A stretch of DNA of 64,000 nt from Methylobacterium sp. E-045 (GCF_022829685.1 NZ_JAKSYE010000122.1:1-64000), one strand, 5' to 3'. Shown: positions 43,819 through 51,620, numbered from the stretch's first letter. Numbers and translations are program-made. Notes: generated from the sequence alone by a model not told the origin.

Positions 43819-44622
43819 TCAGCCCCAAGCCTTCACGGCATCGAGGAGGAGATCGCGATCCAGGATCCGCCCCTCGCATAGGATCTCATCCTTGATTCGA
43901 ATGCTCAGCAGCGTGTCGCGCTCCGATGGGTCTCGAGGGGTACGCTTTCTGATTTCGTCAGCGATCCGGTCGCGAGCATTCGCTACCCGGCTCGCTTCGA
44001 TATCCACGAGCGAAGGAGGAAAGCCCGCCTGATTGCCGCTTCTGACAAAGATCGGCTGGCACGACACCGCGAGCCATTGCGAATGCATCATCTCAAAAAG
44101 ATCGAACAGGTAGGCGAGTGCGTTGCTGTCGATGTTCGTCAGATCGCTAGCTTGACGCGACGCTCTAAAGGCGACTTCGCCCCCCTGCGAAGCCACGAGC
44201 CCCTCTATGCCTTCACAGACCGCCAGGACGGCTTGATGCGCCAGTCCGGAGTCCAGGCTGCTCACGCCGATGTTTGTACGGAGCACCTCGGTCTTGAGAG
44301 CCAAATCTCGGAGATTGGTCACAGGGGCCGATAGCAGCGCTTCTTCCGCTTCGGTGGCAGCCTCACAGAGATGCCGCCTCTCAGGGTCCTGCTTCCAGCT
44401 TTGCCCATGTGCGCTCGCAGCTTCAGTCGCCACCCGCCAGCGCTGATGAAGCAGCTGGGTTCTTGATAGCTCCTCCGTAGAGGAGTCACTCGACACGGTA
44501 TGCATCGGCTCTTTCGCGGCCGATCTGCGCAGGCGAGCTGCTGTGGCGCCGAGCGTCGCGGCGCGTTCACGTAGTGAGGGCTCGTCCGACCGGGAAGCAG
44601 GCTTTGATTTAGGGGATACCAT
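43819..44622 (-). CDS. hypothetical helical protein in the four-gene operon
   Basis: 267 aa from the ATG at 44622, which has GAGAGGAG upstream and lies 14 bases after the previous stop; the longer frame overlaps that gene. The N-terminus is Ser/Lys/Arg-rich; the middle has a helix-rich segment (HQRWRVATEAASAHGQSWKQ ... AATEAEEALLSAP) whose layout resembles part of the product of 44637. No catalytic motif or membrane segment is visible. Function unknown. Confidence 0.65.
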   Translation of the reverse strand: MVSPKSKPASRSDEPSLRERAATLGATAARLRRSAAKEPMHTVSSDSSTEELSRTQLLHQRWRVATEAASAHGQSWKQDPERRHLCEAATEAEEALLSAPVTNLRDLALKTEVLRTNIGVSSLDSGLAHQAVLAVCEGIEGLVASQGGEVAFRASRQASDLTNIDSNALAYLFDLFEMMHSQWLAVSCQPIFVRSGNQAGFPPSLVDIEASRVANARDRIADEIRKRTPRDPSERDTLLSIRIKDEILCEGRILDRDLLLDAVKAWG

Positions 44623-44636
44623 TGATGCGGCTCCTC

Positions 44637-45278
44637 TCAAGCAAGCGATGCGAGAGCGGTAAGCAAGGTACCGCCCCCGATGATGACTGCAGTGGCGAGA
44701 AAATCGCCTGCAGCATCCATGACCCTCAGTGCTCTCACGAAGGCTGTGTCCGGGCGGACGGCCGCGACTGCCTGCCAAGGCTCGATCTCACCCGGAAGCA
44801 CCTCGTTCTCTGGGCGCATTGGCGCGCGCCGGCGATAGATCGACGAAGATGGCACCGACCGAGACGATGACGGAGACTTAAAGCGCCCCATCGGTGTTGC
44901 CGTGGGTATGGCGACCGGTGGAAGGTTCGTGCCGAGGAAGAGTGTGAGATCTGCGGCACGAGCCTCGGCGATGCCATAACTAGGCTGATGGGCAGCAGCG
45001 AACTCGGCCTCCTCGGCAAGCCACCAGCGCAGGTGTGCCAGAAGCGCCAACGCTCCGAATCGAGACGCGCATGAGGTCACGACAAGAGCCTCTGTCGCCG
45101 CCTCGTACTCATCATTGGCAATGACGGAGGCCTGGCCCTCTGGCGCGGTTTGATAGGCGTCGTATGCGCTCCGATGTCGGACGATAGCTGCTTGGATCGG
45201 GTCAGAGGCGTGAGGGACGTGTTCGATCGTCCGAGTTGGAACGGGCTGGCTGAAATCGGGAAAGCGGGCGTGCGTCAT
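44637..45278 (-). CDS. hypothetical protein in the four-gene operon
   Basis: 213 aa. The N-terminal half contains DPIQAAIVRHRSAYDAYQTA and NDEYEAATEALVVTSC, a helical layout resembling the next gene's middle part. A Ser/Arg-rich linker follows, and the C-terminus ends in a hydrophobic stretch ATAVIIGGGTLLTALASL that could be a membrane anchor. Same strand as its neighbours, 77 bases downstream of the gene at 45356. No family named. Confidence 0.65.
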   Translation of the reverse strand: MTHARFPDFSQPVPTRTIEHVPHASDPIQAAIVRHRSAYDAYQTAPEGQASVIANDEYEAATEALVVTSCASRFGALALLAHLRWWLAEEAEFAAAHQPSYGIAEARAADLTLFLGTNLPPVAIPTATPMGRFKSPSSSRSVPSSSIYRRRAPMRPENEVLPGEIEPWQAVAAVRPDTAFVRALRVMDAAGDFLATAVIIGGGTLLTALASLA

Positions 45279-45355
45279 TGTTCGGGCTCCTAAAGGGCTC
45301 GTGGCGGTGGGATCGGGGAGGAGGGCCGGCTACCCGCCGGCAGGGATCGGGGCTG

Positions 45356-46015
45356 CTAGGCGGTCGCGTAGGCCATGGCAGCGACGCGAAGGCGGGCCGC
45401 GTTGTTGCGGGCGGCGACCTCGTGGATGCTGTCCGTGTAGGAGGTCGAGAGGCCGACGCGGACACGGGGCTCGATAGCGTCAGCGGCCTTCAATGCCTCG
45501 ACACCGAGAGCAGCAAGGCGAGCCGTCTCGCGGGCCTCGGCCCAAGCTTTCTTGAGTGCCCAGGTGAAGCAGCCCCAGCCGAGCGAGCGGAACGGCACGC
45601 GGGGATAGTTGTAGGACTCGCGGAAGAGGGCCCAGGCGCTGGCCAGGACGCCACGACGGAGGGCGGCAGGCATCGGAGCCACAGGGGCGGCGGCCAGGAC
45701 CACGAGGCGGCGAGCGGCGTGGGCGCAGGCCCAGAAGAACCGGAGAGCGCGGGAGAGGGCAGCGCCCCAGGTCAGGGTCGGATCGTTCCGGCGGTGCTTG
45801 CGAGCCTCGACGATGGCGCAGGACATGATCGTCGGGACGTTGAAGGTCGAACCGGTGACGAGGCCATGCTTCGCCGCAATCTGAACGCGGCCGGCATCGC
45901 GCTTGGCGGCGCTCTCGGCCAGCATGGCGGCGTTGAACTCGGCCTTTGACGGGCCAGAGCTACGAATGCCGCTCAGGACCATGGACCAAGAGATGGTGCG
46001 GGAGTGAAAGGTCAT
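45356..46015 (-). CDS. hypothetical protein with an internally repeated helical motif
   Basis: 219 aa, first gene of the four-gene operon. Two segments of ~40 residues share the pattern W-G-x2-x-x-AL-x3-WA-x-A-x2-AR: TWGAALSRALRFFWACAHAA in the middle and GWGCFTWALKKAWAEARETA later. This looks like a duplicated helical hairpin. Many short basic proteins of alphaproteobacterial mobile elements have one such motif, but no function is established. Divergent from the XRE gene, across a symmetric operator-like region. Confidence 0.65.
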   Translation of the reverse strand: MTFHSRTISWSMVLSGIRSSGPSKAEFNAAMLAESAAKRDAGRVQIAAKHGLVTGSTFNVPTIMSCAIVEARKHRRNDPTLTWGAALSRALRFFWACAHAARRLVVLAAAPVAPMPAALRRGVLASAWALFRESYNYPRVPFRSLGWGCFTWALKKAWAEARETARLAALGVEALKAADAIEPRVRVGLSTSYTDSIHEVAARNNAARLRVAAMAYATA

Positions 46016-46025
46016 TGCGATTGCC

Positions 46026-46080
46026 GTTGACTAAGTAGCTCGTTGCGATACTTATGGATCACAACGCGCTATAGGTCAAC
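46026..46080. promoter_or_regulatory. divergent promoters with nested inverted repeats
   Basis: GTTGAC-N9-CGTTG-N16-CAACG-N8-GTCAAC is a two-level palindrome centred between the XRE gene and the four-gene operon. TTGACT (46027) with TACTTA 16 bases on fits a rightward promoter. TTGACC on the other strand with CATAAG 17 bases on fits a leftward one. The symmetry suggests a shared operator, probably for the XRE protein. Confidence 0.5.
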
Positions 46081-46094
46081 ACTTAAAGATCGAT

Positions 46095-46373
46095 ATGAGC
46101 CAAAAAGATCATGCTACGGTATCGGGCAGACAGATTGCGGCGGCTCGCGCCCTGACGGGAATGGGGCAAACCGATCTAGCAAGCGCTGCATCGATTTCCG
46201 TCCCCACCCTTAAGAGGATGGAGGCCAGCGACGGCCCAGCTGCGGGCATGGCGAACAACGTCAGGGCGGTGATTTCTGTACTGGAAACCGCGGGTATCGA
46301 GTTCATCCCCGAGAACGGGGGAGGGGCCGGCATCCGATTTCGGGAGCGGAAGGTGCCATGGGCCGAAGGTTAA
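46095..46373 (+). CDS. XRE-family helix-turn-helix regulator
   Basis: 92 aa. The HTH spans about residues 10-60: SGRQIAAARALTGMGQTDLA, SAASISVPTLKRMEAS, then ISVLETAGIEFIPENGG, a C-terminal motif typical of small phage/plasmid-type XRE proteins. It stands 12 bases before the DUF2441-like gene and is divergent from the four-gene operon. It probably represses from the palindrome at 46026-46080 and could be an antitoxin (inference). Confidence 0.85.
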   Translation: MSQKDHATVSGRQIAAARALTGMGQTDLASAASISVPTLKRMEASDGPAAGMANNVRAVISVLETAGIEFIPENGGGAGIRFRERKVPWAEG

Positions 46374-46385
46374 GGAGCAGGGCCT

Positions 46386-46871
46386 ATGACGCGCCGCCTC
46401 TATCACGTCGCGCCGGACGGCTACGGCCCTGGCGGCCACTTCACGCGGGGGCGATACGGCTCGGCCGCGCGGCAGTTTGGTCCTAGCACCGCAAGGATTG
46501 AGAGCCCGCAACTTGGCGCCGTGATGTGGGAAATGGCTCTGGAGGCAGCCCGGCTGGCGCTCGCCCCTGATGCAGTCTCGCGGCTCGACTGCCTGTTCAC
46601 GTGGGAGAGCCTGGAGCTCGCCCGGGCCTTCCGAGATAGGTTCCGGCGAGGGTCAGCGATCTACGAGGTCGAGCCTTTGTCCGATGCGCGGTTTTACCGT
46701 GGGGATTTTGGCCTCATCAGCAACAACGTGCCTAGCGGCGCCTTCGTGGATTTCATGCCGCCGATCGCCGTCCGGTATTGGACTGAGCCGCCGGGCGATC
46801 AGGTCGAGGTGCTCGTGGGCGGACCTGTTGACGTACGTGCCGTCCTTGAGCCGCCAATCGCTGGCGCCTAG
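46386..46871 (+). CDS. DUF2441-like protein, possible ADP-ribosyltransferase fold
   Basis: 161 aa. It starts MTRRLYHVAPDGYGPGGHFT, then a helix with ESPQLGAVMWEMALEAARLA, SRLDCLFTWESLELARAFRD and IYEVEPL. The YHVAPD opening and the LFTW-S-LELA-F order fit DUF2441. The (L/I)YHV-like start strand and spaced Glu recall RES/Arr ADP-ribosyltransferase-like folds, but I cannot confirm catalytic residues. It directly follows an XRE gene, like RES-Xre toxin-antitoxin pairs, with the regulator first. Confidence 0.6.
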   Translation: MTRRLYHVAPDGYGPGGHFTRGRYGSAARQFGPSTARIESPQLGAVMWEMALEAARLALAPDAVSRLDCLFTWESLELARAFRDRFRRGSAIYEVEPLSDARFYRGDFGLISNNVPSGAFVDFMPPIAVRYWTEPPGDQVEVLVGGPVDVRAVLEPPIAGA

Positions 46872-47106
46872 TCCTGATCTGAGCCAAGAGCCGATGCCTG
46901 ACTTTTCTTCCTGCTAACCGCCCCGCCCGCATCCTCTCGTAGAGCCAGGTTGCGTACCGGCTCAGTGTGAGATGGACGATCCACCCCGCCGGCCCCGTGA
47001 GCAGATCGGGGCGGCGGGAGTGCTGCGGACAGCCTTCCAGTCCACACCTTGGCGCAATCCGCGTATATATCTTGCATGCTCGCCCAACTTTCGAGGAGGG
47101 CTGTCG

Positions 47107-47322
47107 GTGCCGGAGCCACTCACGCGCTTCTACGCTTACGTGCTGTACCGCCTCGCCAAGCGCGATGTCGTTTCGGCGGACCGTGCTGCGGCCAGCGGTG
47201 ACGGCGATCGATCTGCTCAACTCGTCGCCAGAGCCGATGCACGGCTCAAGCGGGCCTGCGGATTGAATGGGTGGCCGTCTCATCGACGCGCAACGTCGCC
47301 AGCGAGCCATCCCTCGACCTGA
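47107..47322 (+). CDS. small hypothetical protein
   Basis: 71 aa from a GTG at 47107 with GAGGAGGG eight bases upstream, the best ribosome site in this gap. VPEPLTRFYAYVLYRLAKRD then a charged helix (ADARLKRACGL). Twenty-seven bases separate its stop from the earliest start of the ligase gene. No family recognised. Confidence 0.45.
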   Translation: MPEPLTRFYAYVLYRLAKRDVVSADRAAASGDGDRSAQLVARADARLKRACGLNGWPSHRRATSPASHPST

Positions 47323-47379
47323 GCAGCGGCACGAACGGGCAAGGCCTTAGTGGTCTCGAATCCAGAGAGAACAGTTCGA

Positions 47380-48510
47380 ATGGCGCATGCGTTCAAGTTC
47401 GGCATCGAGGAGGAGATGTTCCTCGCCAGCGCACGGTCGCGCGGCGCGCCGACTCGCTCCGTCGAGCGCTTCCACAAGGATGTGGCCAAGCGGCTTGATA
47501 GCGTCGAGCGCGAACTGCTTCAGAACCAGGTCGAAATTTGCACCAAGCCCTCGGAAAGTTTTGAGGAAGCACGTAGCGTTCTGTCAGGGCTGCGGACCGG
47601 CCTGACGGAGATAGGTCGAAAGCACGGACTGCTCGTCTTCGCCGCCGGCACGCACCCGACTGCCTTATGGCCGGCGCAACAAGCGACCGAGAAATCGCGC
47701 TACGTCGATATGATGGACGACCTCCAGATCGTGGGGCGCCGCTCGGTAGTGTGCGGCCTGCATATCCACGTCGAGGTTCCCCGTCCGGAGGCGCGGGTGG
47801 ACCTGATGAATCGGCTGATGCCCTTCCTGCCGGTTCTGCTGGCCCTTTCCACCTCCTCGCCGTTCTGGGAGAAGCGACGGACAGGCCTCGCCGGCTATCG
47901 CATGCGGGCCTATGCCGAACTCCCACGCACCGGCCTGCCCGAACTCTTTGAGGATGCGGCTGATTACGACCGCTACGTCGAGGGTATGACGAATTCGGGC
48001 GCGGTGAAGGATGCCACCTATTTCTGGTGGCACATCCGTCCCTCGATCCGGTTTCCAACCCTGGAACTGCGCGTGGCCGACAGCTGCACCCGGCTTGCGG
48101 ACACACTCGCCATTGCCGCGCTTTACCGTTGCCTCGTGCGCCTCGTCGATCGCCGCCCCGACATCCACGCGGGACTCACTGGTGCGTCGCGGGGATTCGT
48201 CATGGAGAACTTGTGGCGCGCCGAGCGCTCGGGCATCCACGCCACGCTGATCGATGAGACAACGCTGAAGGGCGTCCGCCTGCCAAAGCTTGTCGACGCC
48301 CTCCTCGACCTCGTAGCTGAGGACGCCGCCGTCCTCGGCTGTGAGGCCGAATGCCACCACGCTCGCACCATCGCTCGTAAGGGGTCTAGCGCTGACGGAC
48401 AGATCGATGCGTACGAGGCCGCTCAAAAGGCTGGAGGTAGCGAACGGCAGGCATTGAGTGCGGTTATAGACTGGCTTGCGGCTGAAACTGTTGGGCCTTC
48501 CGCTGTCTAG
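47380..48510 (+). CDS. YbdK-type carboxylate-amine ligase (GCS2 family)
   Basis: 376 aa from the ATG at 47380 (MAHAFKFGIEEEMFLAS). The GIEEE motif binds ATP-Mg in glutamate-cysteine ligase type 2 enzymes; further matches are LLQNQVEICTKPSESFEEAR, FAAGTHPTALW, VCGLHIHVEVP (metal/substrate His) and LELRVADSCT. YbdK has weak gamma-glutamylcysteine ligase activity; the natural substrate here is unknown. It sits alone in accessory DNA rather than in a glutathione locus. Confidence 0.88.
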   Translation: MAHAFKFGIEEEMFLASARSRGAPTRSVERFHKDVAKRLDSVERELLQNQVEICTKPSESFEEARSVLSGLRTGLTEIGRKHGLLVFAAGTHPTALWPAQQATEKSRYVDMMDDLQIVGRRSVVCGLHIHVEVPRPEARVDLMNRLMPFLPVLLALSTSSPFWEKRRTGLAGYRMRAYAELPRTGLPELFEDAADYDRYVEGMTNSGAVKDATYFWWHIRPSIRFPTLELRVADSCTRLADTLAIAALYRCLVRLVDRRPDIHAGLTGASRGFVMENLWRAERSGIHATLIDETTLKGVRLPKLVDALLDLVAEDAAVLGCEAECHHARTIARKGSSADGQIDAYEAAQKAGGSERQALSAVIDWLAAETVGPSAV

Positions 48511-48681
48511 GTCCGTTCGGACCAGCATTCAGGATCTGAGGGCAACCCTCTGGATCGTATTGGAGGGGAGGAGGGATACTGCCCGATGACGTTCTTTCTT
48601 AGAAAATAATTTGGAGACCCACTCTGCCAGCCCGCGAATAGATTCGCTGGGTATTGGCACCAGTCGATCGGAGCGAGGGGG

Positions 48682-48813
48682 CTACTTCTCGCCGCATTCC
48701 CTCTGGAGATCCGGCTTTTGCGGGGCTTCCCGCCAGCACTCGAGCGTGGCATCGGCAGAGGCATGCCCAAGAAGCCTGCTCACTTCGCCTATCTTATTGC
48801 AGTCCGTCAGCCT
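48682..48813 (-). pseudogene. possible tyrosine-recombinase C-terminal remnant
   Basis: The minus frame reads NKIGEVSRLLGHASADATLE then CW, like the conserved (I)-x2-V-S-x2-LGH-(S/A)-x3-T-x2-Y region of tyrosine integrases, but with Cys-Trp at the Tyr position and no upstream Arg box. It overlaps the start of the plus-strand gene at 48763. It could be a decayed integrase tail or coincidence. Confidence 0.3.
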
Positions 48814-48981
48814 GACGGGTCCGATCATGTCTATGCGATCCTGGCGCAATCGGTGGACGAGGCGGTCAAAGTAGCCGCAGCACGAGAGCCCGAAGGGCCT
48901 GCACCACGTCACGTCGGCTCGCTAGGCTCCCACACCGTCGAGCGGATCAAGCTGCAGATCGGCGAGGCACGGATCATCTGA
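48763..48981 (+). CDS. small hypothetical protein
   Basis: 72 aa from the ATG at 48763 (MPKKPAHFAYLIAVRQPDGS), with GCAGAGG upstream. DHVYAILAQSVDEAVKVAAA, then a basic region ending IKLQIGEARII. Strand-helix-strand layout. No family recognised. Confidence 0.6.
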   Translation: MPKKPAHFAYLIAVRQPDGSDHVYAILAQSVDEAVKVAAAREPEGPAPRHVGSLGSHTVERIKLQIGEARII

Positions 48982-49057
48982 CGCAACTTCGCGCATCCGT
49001 CTCTCACCGGGCCTACGGCTTGCATTTGCTGGATGCCAAGCAGGAGGGGAGGGGCTG

Positions 49058-49285
49058 ATGCGGGAGCTCTATACCAGCTCAAACGGTGACCGATGGCATC
49101 TCGTGATCGAGGCAGCCACAGGACACACGTTTATTCGACACGCTGCCAACGAGGCCTCTGGCGGGCATACCGTAGACATGGCCTTGCCCATCTTCCTAAG
49201 TCTCGACGGCGGCGGCCCAGAGCATCAAGCGCTCTGGGCTATGATCCGTACCCTTGTCAGCAGTAGCGGCTCAGGGCAGGGCTGA
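49058..49285 (+). CDS. small conserved-type hypothetical protein
   Basis: 75 aa: MRELYTSSNGDRWHLVIEAA, HTFIRHAANEASGGHTVDM, LSLDGGGPEHQALWAMIRTL. The NGDRW...GG...GPEHQAL pattern recurs in short alphaproteobacterial proteins of unknown function, as far as I recall. GGAGGGGAGGGG precedes the ATG. Confidence 0.7.
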   Translation: MRELYTSSNGDRWHLVIEAATGHTFIRHAANEASGGHTVDMALPIFLSLDGGGPEHQALWAMIRTLVSSSGSGQG

Positions 49286-49335
49286 ACCCGCCACTGCATG
49301 GGTCGTAGTCGGGCAGGGAGGCCGCTCGACGCCCA

Positions 49336-49869
49336 TCAGACGGCGACGGCAGTCTTACGAGGCCGACCAGCCTTCTTTGGCTTCTCAGGAGCCGAAGCGG
49401 CCTCTTCTGCGACGGCCTCTTCCGGAACGGCTGCCTTCGCCTTGGCCACACCCTTTCGCACCTGCCCAAGGCCAAGAGCCCGGGCAAGCTCCGAGCGCTG
49501 CGCCGAGTAGCTCGCAGCCGTCATTGGGTAGTCAGCATGCAGGCCATGCTTCGCACGATAGGCTTCAGCGGTCAGACCCCGAAGTGTCAGGTGCCGGCGC
49601 AGCGTCTTGTAGGGCTTGCCGTCCTCAAAACTGATCAGCGCATCCGGTGTGATCGACTTCTTGATCTGAGCCGGCGTCGCTTTCTCGATCTTGTCAGCTT
49701 CCAGCGTGGCAGATCCCCCGTTGGCAAGGCCGCTGATGGCGGCGTGCACATTGCTCAGCAGGTCGTGCAATGCACTTACCGGAACGGAGTTGTTGGAGAC
49801 GTAGGCGGCGACGATGTCGGCTGTGAGTTCGATGTGGCTGGTCTGAAATTCGGAGGTCTGATCGGTCAT
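49336..49869 (-). CDS. MucR/Ros-family regulator lacking zinc cysteines (copy 1)
   Basis: 177 aa. The N-terminal helical domain ELTADIVAAYVSNNSVPVSA and the DNA-binding part ALISFEDGKPYKTLRRHLTL, RGLTAEAYRAKHGL, DYPMTAASYSAQRSELAR match MucR/Ros. The usual zinc-finger Cys (C-L-E-D-G) is replaced by Ser-Phe here, as in zinc-free Ros homologues. The tail is Ala/Glu-rich and ends KKAGRPRKTAVAV, an AT-hook-like GRPRK. Paralogue at 52599. It likely controls accessory or surface genes. Confidence 0.9.
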   Translation of the reverse strand: MTDQTSEFQTSHIELTADIVAAYVSNNSVPVSALHDLLSNVHAAISGLANGGSATLEADKIEKATPAQIKKSITPDALISFEDGKPYKTLRRHLTLRGLTAEAYRAKHGLHADYPMTAASYSAQRSELARALGLGQVRKGVAKAKAAVPEEAVAEEAASAPEKPKKAGRPRKTAVAV

Positions 49870-50020
49870 AACGTCTTTCTCTGAGGCCCAGTGGGTACCC
49901 CATAGAGCATCTTTAGCCACAGTCTCAATCAATTCGGGAACAGATAACAAAATAGAATGATTTTGGACCCTTGCACGAAGTAAGCGGTGCCGATCCAGAC
50001 TATGAAGCGATAGGCTGCAG

Positions 50021-50353
50021 GTGACTGACGAACCGCCGCCTTGGCGCGAGATCACGACGGACGAGTATGCGCCCCGCATTTTTATGGATCTGGGGTCTTC
50101 GGAAGCATGGATCGCTTCTTCGGAAACCCTCAGGCTCTTATTGGTCCGCCAGCATGAGGGGGAGTTCCGCCTTCGTCTGATCCTTCGGGAGGGCGTCGAT
50201 CTGAGGTGGGGTCCAACCGCAGACCCGAACTGGCGGTGGGATTACGCCCACGGTCCAGAGTTCGCCCTCGACGCCGCTGAAATCTGGATCGAGCGGGCTG
50301 ATGGCCGACGCAAGCGGGTGGATCAGATGGAGACGCGGCCGCAGCCTTGGTGA
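50021..50353 (+). CDS. hypothetical protein
   Basis: 110 aa from a GTG at 50021. MTDEPPPWREITTDEYAPRI, then beta-rich sequence (LLLVRQHEGEFRLRLILREG) and acidic helix AEIWIERADGRRK. A truncated relative of its N-terminus is found at 51189. No domain recognised. Confidence 0.6.
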   Translation: MTDEPPPWREITTDEYAPRIFMDLGSSEAWIASSETLRLLLVRQHEGEFRLRLILREGVDLRWGPTADPNWRWDYAHGPEFALDAAEIWIERADGRRKRVDQMETRPQPW

Positions 50354-50473
50354 AGTTCACGAGGCTGGAGCCCGGGGCTGGCGATGAAGGGGACGGCATG
50401 CGCCATGCCCAACCTCGAACCTCTCCTGACCGCTTGAAGGCCCATCACCGGCTTCGTACTCGCACGGCTCCGC

Positions 50474-50779
50474 TTACCAACTCGACTTGACCAAGCCAGG
50501 TATCAGACCCCGGTTGCCAAGTTCCCGAAGCGCAATGCGCGAGACGCCCATTTTGCGGTAGAAGGCCCGCGGACGACCGGTCATTCCGCAACGGTTGCGG
50601 ACCCGGGTCGCCGAGGAGTTGCTGGGCAGTTCCGCGAGCTTGAGGCGAGCCTCGAAGCGCTCCTCCATCTCAAGGCCTTCGTTGTTGGCAGTCGCGAGGA
50701 GCGCCTTTCGCTTTCCGGCGTACTTCGCAACCAACTCCTTGCGATGATTGTTTTTTTCAATCGAACTTTTCTTCGCCAT
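50474..50779 (-). CDS. rpsN: 30S ribosomal protein S14 (C-minus form)
   Basis: 101 aa, full length. [60 protein letters not shown] (the S14 signature) and [11 protein letters not shown] at the end. It is the zinc-free type. It stands alone in accessory DNA, far from a ribosomal operon, so it is probably a second copy used under particular conditions, such as metal stress (inference). Confidence 0.93.
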   Translation of the reverse strand: MAKKSSIEKNNHRKELVAKYAGKRKALLATANNEGLEMEERFEARLKLAELPSNSSATRVRNRCGMTGRPRAFYRKMGVSRIALRELGNRGLIPGLVKSSW

Positions 50780-50837
50780 GCCGATCTCTCCGTACCAGCC
50801 TGCAGAGGCTCAACGTGGCGACGGCTCGGGCATTTGT

Positions 50838-50940
50838 CCACGCGGCGGAAAGCTTCATCCTGTCCCAGCTGAAAATTGACTTCCGAAACACGCCCGGCAA
50901 GCCGAAGGGGGCCGTGCCGATCTGGGCGGTGAAGCGGTAG
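50838..50940 (+). pseudogene. 3' fragment related to the gene at 60889
   Basis: The frame ending in TAG at 50938-50940 reads ...FRNTPGKPKGAVPIWAVKR, closely matching the C-terminus FRDVPGRSKGAVPIWAARR of the 60889-61275 product. The 5' part is missing. The DNA following it also matches the gap after that gene. Confidence 0.75.
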
Positions 50941-50992
50941 GCGACCGGGAAGCCTGCCCTACCTCCTCGCGGTCGCCGCCGGGAACCCGAGC

Positions 50993-51202
50993 ATGAGCAC
51001 CGAACGCGTAGAGGGATATCGTGAGGCTTTGTCTAACGTCAGAAGCACGATCTAGCGCAGATTAAGCGAGGGCAGCGTGCCGGAGGATGGGAAGCTCGAG
51101 CTGTCGAACCTCCTGATCATGCTCGACGACATGCTGCAGCCCACCCGTAAGGTTCCCGAAGCTGGAAGCGATGCGCCGGAGCCGCTGAGTGGAAGCTTCT
51201 GA
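50993..51202 (+). pseudogene. degenerate copy of the gene at 60648, internal stop
   Basis: MSTERVEGYREALSNVRSTI, then TAG at 51053-51055, then RRLSEG and DGKLELSNLLIMLDDMLQP. It aligns with the 60648-60836 product (MSTERADGYIEALAGMRATI, QRR, DGKLELLDLLSLLDDMLKG); the Gln codon there is a stop here. Confidence 0.8.
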
Positions 51203-51314
51203 CGACGGGCCGCCTTGGCGGGATCTGACGTCCGCCGAGTATGGACCGGAGAACTTCCCCGCCCTGACGGCGGCCGGGCTTGAGGAGAAGCTATCAGCCC
51301 ATCCCGCGAGCTGA
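51189..51314 (+). pseudogene. truncated relative of the gene at 50021
   Basis: A GTG-started frame of 41 residues reads SDDGPPWRDLTSAEYGPENF, matching TDEPPPWREITTDEYAPRIF at the start of the 50021 product, and then stops early. It overlaps the end of the preceding pseudogene in another frame. Confidence 0.6.
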
Positions 51315-51533
51315 GCGCCAATCTGCGAGCGCCCTCTCGCGGTGGTCGTATAGAGCGCGAAGCCTCGAACCTTCTGCGCCTCTGCCCTTTAGGTGGACAG
51401 CCATTGCGTCAACGCGGTCTGCACCAAATTTAGCAGCCAGCTCCTCGACCCATGCTGCATCTGCTTCGGTGAGACGTGCTGCGGTGGACGCGAGTAGATG
51501 GGCGCCAAATGGCTTGACGTTCGGTTCGATCAT
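51294..51533 (-). CDS. small hypothetical protein
   Basis: 79 aa from the ATG at 51533 (MIEPNVKPFGAHLLASTAAR), preceded by GGGGGG. Helical: EADAAWVEELAAKFGADRVD, ending ALADWRSARGMG. No family recognised. Confidence 0.55.
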   Translation of the reverse strand: MIEPNVKPFGAHLLASTAARLTEADAAWVEELAAKFGADRVDAMAVHLKGRGAEGSRLRALYDHRERALADWRSARGMG

Positions 51534-51620
51534 TCGCCCCCCCAACGAGGAGCTGTCGATCTGAGTTTCAGGTTGGGCGCCAAGAACCGCCCGCTTGGTA
51601 CGGGCTAAACTACGCAGACA

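Noticed and set aside
46753-47310. 185-codon minus-strand frame
   Set aside because: A short piece (WIVHLTLSRYATWLYERM) looks protein-like, but the frame overlaps two better plus-strand genes and its flanks are Arg-rich noise.
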